18,512 bases of DNA from an uncultured Eubacteriales bacterium (lineage in GTDB: Bacteria; Bacillota; Clostridia; Lachnospirales; Lachnospiraceae), in the NCBI GenBank assembly GCA_900544525.1, contig UQVN01000039.1, forward strand, positions 1-18,512. Direction: 5' to 3'. This document shows, one piece after another, positions 7,132 to 14,481 of this stretch (positions are counted from its first letter, which is position 1; the number at the start of each line of letters is the position of its first letter). Both the position numbers and the translations under genes were made by a program. The notes under the pieces were generated by a model. The model ran no database searches. It was given only the letters and a program-made list of their open reading frames with translations, and was not told where the DNA came from.

Positions 7132-8070
7132 TTATTTAAATAAATTTTTTCTTTGTAACCAAATCGTACCGATAATCGTGATTACCAAACTGAAAATAAC
7201 TATCTTCCAAAAACCAGTTGGATCATGCGCATATGGAATTCCTCCTACGTTCATTCCCCAAAAACAACCGATTACGTTTGGAATGGACATTACAATTGTT
7301 ACAATTGCTAAAAACTTCATCACAATATTCAAGTTATTGGATATGATAGATGCATAAGCATCCGTTGTTCCACTTAAAATCCCACTATAAAGTTGTGACA
7401 TTTCAATCGCCTGCTTATTCTCGATAATAACATCTTCTAGCAGATCCTCATCTTCTGGATATTGTTTAATTCGTTCAATTTTTAACATTTTCTCCAACAC
7501 AACTTCATTGGCACGAAGTGATGTGGAGAAATAAAGTAAACTTTTTTGTAATTCCAATAATTCAATTAACTCACTATTTTTTGTAGCAATATGAAGTTTC
7601 TTTTCTACTTCATCGCTCTTTTTATCAATATTCCTTAGATATTGTAAATACATACTCGCATTTTTATACAAAATCTGTAAAATAAACCTTGTCTTCTTAA
7701 AAGTCCAAAAATTTCGCACTCGCCCATCCATGAAAACTTCTAATACTGGAGTCTCTATTAAACAGACCGTAAAAATAAGATTTTCTGTTAAAATAATACC
7801 ACAAGGAATCGTAATAAAATAATCTTTTCCTTTTCGTTCTTCAATCATAGGAATATCCACAATAATCAATGTGTACTCTTCTTCCACTTCGATACGAGAA
7901 CGTTCTTCTTCGTCAAGAGGAGCTCTTAGATGATCAATATCAATATGAAATCGATTTGAAATATCTAAAAGTTCCGTCGCCGATGGTGCAGACAATGCCA
8001 CCCAACAGCCATCATATATTTCATTTACTTGATGAATCGACTCATCAATCGTCCGAAAAACTCTTATCAT
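7132..8070 (-). CDS. corA: CorA family Mg2+/divalent metal transporter
   Basis: The 312-residue protein is a CorA-type divalent cation channel, expected to form a pentamer in the cell membrane. The cytosolic N-terminal part (1-245) ends in a long helical region (about 130-245). Two C-terminal helices follow (about 250-271 and 287-306) around the selectivity motif GMN (272-274) within FWGMNVGGIPY. The C-terminus ends in basic residues (QRKNLFK), as is usual. Length fits the family. AAGGAAG with a 7-nt spacer supports ATG at 8070. The upstream 80 nt contain a small hairpin but nothing resembling a magnesium (M-box) riboswitch. It is 39 nt upstream of the rhomboid-like gene. Substrate (Mg, Co or other) cannot be told from sequence. 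Confidence 0.92.
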   Translation of the reverse strand: MIRVFRTIDESIHQVNEIYDGCWVALSAPSATELLDISNRFHIDIDHLRAPLDEEERSRIEVEEEYTLIIVDIPMIEERKGKDYFITIPCGIILTENLIFTVCLIETPVLEVFMDGRVRNFWTFKKTRFILQILYKNASMYLQYLRNIDKKSDEVEKKLHIATKNSELIELLELQKSLLYFSTSLRANEVVLEKMLKIERIKQYPEDEDLLEDVIIENKQAIEMSQLYSGILSGTTDAYASIISNNLNIVMKFLAIVTIVMSIPNVIGCFWGMNVGGIPYAHDPTGFWKIVIFSLVITIIGTIWLQRKNLFK

Positions 8071-8123
8071 GAGTGGACTTCCTTTCTACACTAATTTTGC
8101 ATTAGCTTGTACTTTTTTTTGAT

Positions 8124-8143
8124 AGTGGGTACCAATACCCACT
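8124..8143. repeat. Short perfect hairpin between LysM gene and corA
   Basis: AGTGGGTA at 8124-8131 pairs with TACCCACT at 8136-8143 around CCAA. On the minus strand it is followed by a run of A, not T, so it is not a standard terminator for the LysM gene. It would lie in the leader of corA if transcription comes from upstream. Confidence 0.5.
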
Positions 8144-8150
8144 CTATTCC

Positions 8151-8522
8151 CTATTCTAAATTATAGGCAACTTTATTTTTTTTGTCAATCATCAAAACAG
8201 TCCCCGCTGGCAAGGAAAGTTCTTTGACGACTGTATTACCCTTTGCTAAATCCTCAAAACTTATTTGATGTTCTTTTAAAATATCCCATATAGTTTGATG
8301 TGATTTTACCACATATGGATACCTATTTTCAATAGCAGGAATTTTTTTCAGCGGAAGGCACACTTCATCTCCGATTTTTAAATTAAAAACATTTAAATAA
8401 GGATTATTTTGCATAATTGTTTCCAGATTTATTCGAAACTTTTTAGCAATTTTATACATGGTATCACCTTCTTGTACCACATAAATTGTACCATTACACT
8501 GAATTGATTTCTCTTCTCTCAT
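8151..8522 (-). CDS. LysM domain protein without signal peptide
   Basis: The 123-residue product has one clear LysM repeat at about 12-57 (IYVVQEGDTMYKIAKKF ... NNPYLNVFNLKIGDEVCLP) and a second, diverged one at about 69-113 (YVVKSHQTIWDILKEHQIS ... LPAGTVLMI). LysM domains bind peptidoglycan or chitin-type sugars. There is no signal peptide or membrane helix, which in spore formers is a trait of coat or cortex proteins such as SafA that reach peptidoglycan from the mother cell; that role is inference. The start at ATG 8522 is chosen because GAGGA lies 6 nt upstream; longer readings from an ATG 11 codons earlier or a TTG at 8597 lack good sites. It is divergent from the activase gene. Confidence 0.75.
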   Translation of the reverse strand: MREEKSIQCNGTIYVVQEGDTMYKIAKKFRINLETIMQNNPYLNVFNLKIGDEVCLPLKKIPAIENRYPYVVKSHQTIWDILKEHQISFEDLAKGNTVVKELSLPAGTVLMIDKKNKVAYNLE

Positions 8523-8585
8523 ATAAAATCCTCGTTTTTTTACTATTCTATTCATTAATTGGGAATGTGTTCCAATTTTATTTAG

Positions 8586-8614
8586 TTGTAAATCCAAGTA
8601 TTTTTTTGTATAAT
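8586..8614 (+). promoter_or_regulatory. Probable sigma-A promoter of the activase gene
   Basis: TTGTAA at 8586-8591 and a perfect TATAAT at 8609-8614 are spaced by 17 bp. Transcription would start near 8621 and give a leader of about 90 nt containing several short inverted and tandem repeats. Confidence 0.65.
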
Positions 8615-8631
8615 AAAGTCGATTCTATGCG

Positions 8632-8688
8632 TCTCTATTTTAATAGGTAGAAACATGTTGCTTGAATAGAGAAATAGAGAAACCTATA
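8632..8688 (+). repeat. Repeats in the activase leader with interlocking pairing potential
   Basis: TCTCTATT (8632-8639) can pair with either copy of an exact tandem 8-nt repeat AATAGAGA (8665-8672 and 8673-8680). ATAGGT (8643-8648) can pair with ACCTAT (8682-8687). The two pairings interlock, so they would be a pseudoknot or alternatives. The second lies just before the AAAGGAG ribosome binding site (8693-8699), which is itself 12 nt from the ATG. Confidence 0.45.
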
Positions 8689-8711
8689 GAAGAAAGGAGC
8701 TAATTTGATTT

Positions 8712-11700
8712 ATGGAATCAAACAAACAATATTATTTAGGCGTTGATATCGGTTCTACTACCGTTAAGGTCGCCATTTTAAATGAAACTCAAGATCAAGT
8801 TCTTTTTGCTGATTATAGACGTCATTTTGCGAATATTCAGGAAACATTGGCCAATTTGCTCACCGAAGCTCTGAAAAAGCTAGGAGATATTAAAGTCTCA
8901 CCTGTCATTACAGGTTCTGGTGGTCTTTCTTTGGCAGATTCCTTACAAGTTCCATTTTGCCAAGAAGTTGTTTGTGTTTCTTCAGCTTTGAAAAAAGTTG
9001 CTCCACAGACGGATGTGGCTATTGAACTAGGTGGTGAAGATGCCAAAATTATCTACTTTACAAATGGAATTGAACAACGTATGAACGGTGTATGTGCAGG
9101 TGGTACTGGTTCCTTTATCGATCAGATGGCATCTCTTCTTCAAACCGATGCCACAGGACTGAATGAATATGCCAAAAATTACGATACGATTTATCCAATC
9201 GCTGCTCGTTGTGGTGTATTTGCAAAAACAGATATTCAGCCTCTTATCAATGAAGGTGCTTCAAAAGAAAATTTAGCAATTTCTATTTTTCAAGCAGTTG
9301 TCAATCAAACGATTAGTGGCCTTGCCTGTGGAAAACCAATTCGCGGACATGTTGCATTTTTAGGAGGTCCTCTTCACTTCCTCCCAGAATTAAAACAGGC
9401 ATTTGTCCGTACATTAAATTTAACAGAAGAAGAAACAATCGATCCTGAAAATTCTCATTTATTCGCTGCCATGGGTGCCGCTTTAAATGCAGACGAATCT
9501 GTTGTTCTTTCCTTGGATAAATTTTGTCATCAATTTGATAAAACAATTGAAATTGCCCACGAAGTGGATCGATTAGAACCTCTATTTCGTGATGAAGAAG
9601 ACTATCAAAACTTTCTTGATAAACATAATCGCTTTGCCATCGCTCGTGGTGATATTAAAGACTGCCATGGCAACTGCTATCTTGGAATCGATGCCGGTTC
9701 CACGACAACGAAAGTTGCTTTAATTGATGAAGAGGGAAAACTTCTTTATAGTTATTATGGCAGTAATAAAGGAAATCCATTACAAACAAGTATTGATGCA
9801 ATTAAAGAGATTTATGAACAGCTTCCAAGCGATGCAAAAATTGCCGCTTCTTGCTCCACTGGTTATGGTGAGGCTTTAATTAAATCGGCTCTTTTATTAG
9901 ATTTTGGTGAAGTAGAAACAATTGCTCACTATTATGCAGCTTCTTATTTTGAACCAAATGTAGACTGTATTTTAGACATCGGTGGTCAAGATATGAAATG
10001 CATTAAAATCAAAGATGGCGTTGTGGATAATGTTATGTTAAATGAGGCTTGTTCTTCTGGCTGTGGTTCCTTTATTGAAACTTTCGCCAAATCTTTAAAT
10101 TATGAAATTGAAGACTTTGCAAAGCTTGCTTTATTTGCAAAAAATCCAATCGATCTTGGTTCTCGCTGTACTGTATTTATGAACTCTAAAGTAAAACAGG
10201 CACAAAAAGAAGGCGCTTCTGTTGGAGACATTTCCGCAGGTCTTGCTTATTCTGTTATAAAAAATGCGTTGCTAAAAGTAATTAAATTAACCGATCCAAA
10301 AGATCTTGGTGAAAAAATAGTCGTTCAGGGTGGTACTTTCTATAATGATGCCGTTCTTAGAAGTTTTGAGAGAATTTCTGAATGTAATGCAGTTCGCCCT
10401 GATATTGCTGGTATTATGGGTGCCTTTGGCGCTGCTTTAATCGCCAAAGAACGAGTAGAAAAGCCAACTACTATGCTTTCTATCGAAGAAATCAACCAGT
10501 TAACTTATGATACGAGTATGACAAGATGCCAAAAATGTACCAACCATTGTTTACTTACTATCAATAAGTTTGGCCAAAATCGTAGATTTATTACTGGTAA
10601 TCGTTGTGAACGTGGTATTGGAAAAGAAAAAACAAGCGGTCAGATTCCAAACTTATTTGAATATAAGTTAAAACGTGTTTTCGACTATGAACCTCTTTCT
10701 GAAGAAAAGGCTAGTCGTGGTACGATTGGAATCCCTCGTGTCCTTAACATGTATGAAAATTATCCATTATGGTTTACTTTCTTTACTCGATTAGGATTCC
10801 GCGTTGTTTTATCTCCAGAATCCAGCCATAAGATTTACGAAATGGGGATTGAATCCATTCCAAGTGAATCAGAATGTTATCCAGCAAAACTTTCTCATGG
10901 TCATGTTGTATGGCTCATTAAACAAGGCATTAAAGATATTTTTTATCCTTGTATTCCATATGAACAAGAAGAAATTAAAGATGCCAATAACCACTATAAC
11001 TGCCCAATTGTTACTTCTTATGCGGAAAATATCAAAAACAATATGGAAGAAATTAAAACATACAACGTGAATTTCATGAATCCATTCCTTGCTCTTGATA
11101 ATAAAAAATCATTGGGTGATCAGCTTTATGCCTGCCTTTCTAAGCGCTATTCTTTAACAAAGCAGGAAGTAATGAAAGCCTTAAATGCTGCTTATGAAGA
11201 AGCAACAACCGTTCGCAATGATATTCGTGTCAAAGGAGAAGAAACACTTCAATGGTTAGAAACCCATAATCGCCACGGAATTGTTTTATGCGGGCGTCCT
11301 TATCATGTGGATCCAGAAATCAACCATGGTATTCCTGAACTGATTACTTCTTATGGACTTGCGGTTCTAACAGAGGATTCGATTTCTCATTTAGCTCCCG
11401 TAGAAAGACCATTAATTGTAACCGATCAGTGGATGTACCATTCTCGCTTATATGCTGCGGCAAACTATGCAAAAACAAACAAACGATTAGAAGTGATTCA
11501 GTTAAACTCCTTTGGCTGTGGACTTGATGCTGTTACAACCGATGCAGTTTCTGATATTTTAACCCAGTCTAATCGTATTTATACAGTATTAAAAATTGAT
11601 GAGGTAAGCAACTTAGGAGCAGCCAAAATTCGTATCCGCTCTTTAATTAGTGCAGTAAAAGTCCGTAAAAGCCATCATGTGGAACCAAAAGTTTCTTCTG

Positions 11701-12947
11701 CTGCTTTCCAACGTGTGGAATTTACAAAAGAGATGTCAAAAGACTATACGCTTCTTTGTCCACAGATGTCTCCAATCCACTTTGATTTACTGCTCCCTGC
11801 CCTTCGCTCTTGTGGACTCAATTTAGATATCCTTCCAGATCCAAATAAATCCGCTGTGGATACCGGCTTAAAATTCGTCAATAATGATGCTTGCTATCCA
11901 TCCTTAATCGTCGTTGGACAATTGATGGAAGCATTAAAATCTGGAAAATATGATGTAAATAAAGTGGCTTTAGTCATCTCTCAAACTGGCGGTGGCTGTC
12001 GTGCGACAAATTACATTGGATTTATTCGCCGTGCTCTTAGAAAAGCAGGTCTTCCACAAATTCCTGTTGTTTCTATTAGCGTACAAGGGCTTGAAAAAAA
12101 TTCAGGCTTCCACTTTACATTACCTATGATTCATAAAGCAGTCCAAGCTCTGATTTATGGTGACTTATTTATGCGTGTCCTTTACCGTACACGCCCATAT
12201 GAGGTCGTAAAAGGCTCTGCAAATGCCCTCCATGAAAAATGGCTTAAAATCTGCCAGAAATCTTTGGAAAAAGGCGGATTTAACGAATTCCAAAGAAATA
12301 TTAAAGGCATTATCCATGATTTTGATAACCTTCCAATTACAGAAGAAGAAAAACCAAGAGTTGGTATTGTTGGAGAGATCCTTGTTAAATTCCTTCCTGC
12401 TGCTAATAATCACCTTGTGGACTTATTAGAGGCAGAAGGCGCAGAAGCTGTTGTTCCAGATTTATTGGATTTCTTTATGTATAGTTTCTATAACAGCAAT
12501 TTCAAACATAAAAACCTTGGAAAACCGTTGACTGGAGCTATTATCAGTAATACTGGTATTTGGATATTAGAACAATATCGTAAAACCCTTAGAAAATGCT
12601 TAGAAAACAGCCATCGTTTTGATCCACCCGTACATATTAAAACAATTGCTGAGTATGCACAAGGCATCGTTTCCCTTGGTAATCAGACAGGGGAAGGTTG
12701 GTTCTTAACTGGCGAAATGCTCGAATTAATTCACAGTGGTACCAAAAATATCGTTTGTGCTCAGCCATTTGGTTGTCTTCCAAACCATGTTGTTGGAAAA
12801 GGTGTTATTAAACAACTTCGTGCAGAGCATCCAGAAGCTAACATTGTTCCTGTCGATTACGATCCAGGAGCCTCTGAAGTAAACCAATTAAATCGTATTA
12901 AATTAATGCTCTCTGCTGCTCGTGATAACATGAAAAAAGATCAATAA
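8712..12947 (+). CDS. Fused 2-hydroxyacyl-CoA dehydratase activase-related protein
   Basis: This 1411-residue protein joins two BcrAD/BadFG-type ATPase domains, a DUF2229 region and a C-terminal part resembling the 2-hydroxyacyl-CoA dehydratase D subunit. Domain 1 (about 7-260) has the phosphate loop GVDIGSTTVKVAIL and Cys128 (NGVCAGGTGSF) and Cys167 (ARCGVFAK). Domain 2 (about 323-580) has GIDAGSTTTKVALI and Cys447 (NEACSSGCGSF) and Cys486 (GSRCTVFM). In HgdC activators these two Cys positions bind a [4Fe-4S] cluster between two subunits. A further set, C606, C609, C613 and C632, precedes the DUF2229 region (about 670-985). Later motifs are FVNNDACYPS (1055-1064), QTGGGCRATNY (1091-1101) and VCAQPFGCLPNH (1348-1359). 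Activators pass an electron to a dehydratase by ATP hydrolysis; no dehydratase gene is nearby and the partner or substrate is unknown. Confidence 0.93.
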   Translation: MESNKQYYLGVDIGSTTVKVAILNETQDQVLFADYRRHFANIQETLANLLTEALKKLGDIKVSPVITGSGGLSLADSLQVPFCQEVVCVSSALKKVAPQTDVAIELGGEDAKIIYFTNGIEQRMNGVCAGGTGSFIDQMASLLQTDATGLNEYAKNYDTIYPIAARCGVFAKTDIQPLINEGASKENLAISIFQAVVNQTISGLACGKPIRGHVAFLGGPLHFLPELKQAFVRTLNLTEEETIDPENSHLFAAMGAALNADESVVLSLDKFCHQFDKTIEIAHEVDRLEPLFRDEEDYQNFLDKHNRFAIARGDIKDCHGNCYLGIDAGSTTTKVALIDEEGKLLYSYYGSNKGNPLQTSIDAIKEIYEQLPSDAKIAASCSTGYGEALIKSALLLDFGEVETIAHYYAASYFEPNVDCILDIGGQDMKCIKIKDGVVDNVMLNEACSSGCGSFIETFAKSLNYEIEDFAKLALFAKNPIDLGSRCTVFMNSKVKQAQKEGASVGDISAGLAYSVIKNALLKVIKLTDPKDLGEKIVVQGGTFYNDAVLRSFERISECNAVRPDIAGIMGAFGAALIAKERVEKPTTMLSIEEINQLTYDTSMTRCQKCTNHCLLTINKFGQNRRFITGNRCERGIGKEKTSGQIPNLFEYKLKRVFDYEPLSEEKASRGTIGIPRVLNMYENYPLWFTFFTRLGFRVVLSPESSHKIYEMGIESIPSESECYPAKLSHGHVVWLIKQGIKDIFYPCIPYEQEEIKDANNHYNCPIVTSYAENIKNNMEEIKTYNVNFMNPFLALDNKKSLGDQLYACLSKRYSLTKQEVMKALNAAYEEATTVRNDIRVKGEETLQWLETHNRHGIVLCGRPYHVDPEINHGIPELITSYGLAVLTEDSISHLAPVERPLIVTDQWMYHSRLYAAANYAKTNKRLEVIQLNSFGCGLDAVTTDAVSDILTQSNRIYTVLKIDEVSNLGAAKIRIRSLISAVKVRKSHHVEPKVSSAAFQRVEFTKEMSKDYTLLCPQMSPIHFDLLLPALRSCGLNLDILPDPNKSAVDTGLKFVNNDACYPSLIVVGQLMEALKSGKYDVNKVALVISQTGGGCRATNYIGFIRRALRKAGLPQIPVVSISVQGLEKNSGFHFTLPMIHKAVQALIYGDLFMRVLYRTRPYEVVKGSANALHEKWLKICQKSLEKGGFNEFQRNIKGIIHDFDNLPITEEEKPRVGIVGEILVKFLPAANNHLVDLLEAEGAEAVVPDLLDFFMYSFYNSNFKHKNLGKPLTGAIISNTGIWILEQYRKTLRKCLENSHRFDPPVHIKTIAEYAQGIVSLGNQTGEGWFLTGEMLELIHSGTKNIVCAQPFGCLPNHVVGKGVIKQLRAEHPEANIVPVDYDPGASEVNQLNRIKLMLSAARDNMKKDQ

Positions 12948-12952
12948 AAAAC

Positions 12953-13003
12953 AAAAAACGTGGTATCATAGAATATAATTATTCTATTGATACCACGTTT
13001 TTT
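12953..13003. terminator. Bidirectional terminator between the activase gene and hisF
   Basis: AAAAAACGTGGTATCA at 12953-12968 pairs with TGATACCACGTTTTTT at 12988-13003, and the loop can extend the stem with TAGAAT/ATTCTA. T runs are present at the 3' side on both strands. It lies 5 nt after the activase stop and 15 nt after the hisF stop, so it can serve both converging genes. Confidence 0.92.
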
Positions 13004-13018
13004 ATCGTTTCTATATTT

Positions 13019-13780
13019 CTATAACCGAATAGCAATTCCTTTTTCTTTTAAATACTGTTTCAATTGTTTCATTTCTAACTCTTTAAAGTGAAACAAAGAA
13101 GCTGCTAAGGCTGCATCTGCTTCTCCTTTTGTTAACACATCGTAAAAGTGTTCTTTCCTTCCTGCCCCTCCTGAGGCAATCACTGGTATCGAAACTTCTT
13201 TTCCAATTTGGCTCGTTAATTCAATATCATACCCTGCCTTTGTACCATCACAATCCATACTTGTTAAAAGAATTTCACCTGCACCTAGCTCACAGGCCTT
13301 TATTGCCCATTCTATGGCGTCAAGTCCCGTGTCCACTCGTCCACCATTTTTATAGACGTTCCATCCACTTCCATCTTCTCTTCTTTTAGCATCGATAGCG
13401 ACAACGACACATTGACTCCCAAACTTATCCGCTGCTCGACTGATAAGAGAAGGTTGTTCAAGAGCCGAAGAATTAATGGAAATTTTGTCTGCGCCTTCCC
13501 GCAATATCGCCTTAAAGTCTTCTACCGTTCGGATTCCTCCTCCAACAGTAAACGGAATAAAAATACTTTCTGCTACTCTTCTTACCATGTCCAATTTAAT
13601 TTCTCTTGCATCCGAAGAAGCCGTAATATCTAAAAATACCAGTTCATCCGCTCCAGCCTTATCATATGCCTTTGCCACTTCTACTGGATCACCTGCATCT
13701 ACTAAATGGACAAAATTGACCCCTTTGACAACCCTTCCACCATTGACATCTAGACAAGGAATAATTCTTTTTGTATGCAT
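13019..13780 (-). CDS. hisF: Imidazole glycerol phosphate synthase, cyclase subunit
   Basis: HisF is the (beta/alpha)8 cyclase of imidazole glycerol phosphate synthase. It uses ammonia from HisH to convert PRFAR to imidazole glycerol phosphate and AICAR in histidine synthesis. Starting at ATG 13780 the protein has 253 residues, with the catalytic Asp11 in IIPCLDVNGGRVVKG and Asp130 in VVVAIDAKR at the standard positions, which confirms the start; AGGAGG lies 6 nt upstream. An upstream TTG would add ten residues and has no support. Other family motifs are FTVGGGIRT (77-85) and the late VIASGGAG phosphate-binding loop. It is 89 nt downstream of hisH and is the last gene before the terminator. 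No other his gene lies in the window. Confidence 0.97.
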   Translation of the reverse strand: MHTKRIIPCLDVNGGRVVKGVNFVHLVDAGDPVEVAKAYDKAGADELVFLDITASSDAREIKLDMVRRVAESIFIPFTVGGGIRTVEDFKAILREGADKISINSSALEQPSLISRAADKFGSQCVVVAIDAKRREDGSGWNVYKNGGRVDTGLDAIEWAIKACELGAGEILLTSMDCDGTKAGYDIELTSQIGKEVSIPVIASGGAGRKEHFYDVLTKGEADAALAASLFHFKELEMKQLKQYLKEKGIAIRL

Positions 13781-13869
13781 ATCGTTCCTCCTATTGTTCT
13801 GTTTTGGCAACTCTTATCACTTGTTTACCAATTGCTTTTCTTCTTTTAACAGACTTTTTCATCCAATCA

Positions 13870-14481
13870 CTATTTTGAAACCTTTAAAAAATTTTTTAAA
13901 ATTTCTAGCCCTACTTCTCCACTTTTTTCTGGATGGAATTGGCATCCAAAAAGATTTTCATGTTCCACTGCCACAGAAAGATTTGTTCCATATTCTGTTA
14001 CCGCTACCACATCTTCTGCCTTACTAGGAACTAAATAATAAGAATGTACAAAATAGACATATGGTTCTTTTGAAAGTCCTTGAAATAAAGTAGCTTTCCC
14101 TTTTAATTCCAAACCATTCCATCCCATATGCGGAATTTTTATGCCTTCTTTTTTTGGGATTTTCACAATTTTTCCTTCCAATAAAGAAAGCCCTTTTACC
14201 CCATCGGATTCCTCGCTAGATTCAAACAACAATTGCATTCCTAAACAAATTCCAAGAAGGGGAATCTTTCTTTTTACAACCTCTTTTATCGTATCCACAA
14301 GATCATATTGCTCTAACTTCTCCATAGCCTCTCCAAAAGCACCGACTCCTGGTAAAATGACATGATCGCTATTTAAAATTTCATTTCTTTTTCTTGTAAC
14401 TACCACATCGGCTCCTAGAAATTCAAACGCTTTTTGAACGCTTTTTAAATTACCTGCATCATAATCAATAATTGCTACCAT
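13870..14481 (-). CDS. hisH: Imidazole glycerol phosphate synthase, glutamine amidotransferase subunit
   Basis: HisH (203 residues) is the glutaminase that hydrolyses glutamine and channels ammonia to HisF. It begins MVAIIDYDAGNLKSVQKA, typical of the family, and carries the class I triad: Cys79 in LLGICLGMQ, and His183 and Glu185 in CQFHPEKSG. The oxyanion-strand region PGVGAFGEAM (44-53) and IPHMGWN (116-122) are also present. The ATG at 14481 lies inside the end of the preceding Sir2-like gene, overlapping it by 17 nt, and AAAGGGGA lies 5 nt upstream of it. Translation is therefore likely to be coupled to that gene. All key residues are intact. Confidence 0.97.
   Translation of the reverse strand: MVAIIDYDAGNLKSVQKAFEFLGADVVVTRKRNEILNSDHVILPGVGAFGEAMEKLEQYDLVDTIKEVVKRKIPLLGICLGMQLLFESSEESDGVKGLSLLEGKIVKIPKKEGIKIPHMGWNGLELKGKATLFQGLSKEPYVYFVHSYYLVPSKAEDVVAVTEYGTNLSVAVEHENLFGCQFHPEKSGEVGLEILKNFLKVSK

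Noticed and set aside
8071..8150. Magnesium (M-box) riboswitch before corA
   Set aside because: The interval is only 80 nt and has a single small hairpin, far short of the M-box fold.
8523..8597. Longer LysM protein from TTG at 8597
   Set aside because: No ribosome site; the extra residues have no LysM similarity and the ATG at 8522 has GAGGA at good spacing.
13781..13810. Ten-residue extension of HisF
   Set aside because: It starts at TTG without a ribosome site; standard HisF numbering (Asp11, Asp130) fits only the ATG at 13780.
13476..14027. Open frame of 183 codons on the plus strand
   Set aside because: It is antisense to hisF/hisH, whose catalytic residues and ribosome sites are intact; the product shows low-complexity Leu/Pro/Ser sequence and no family.
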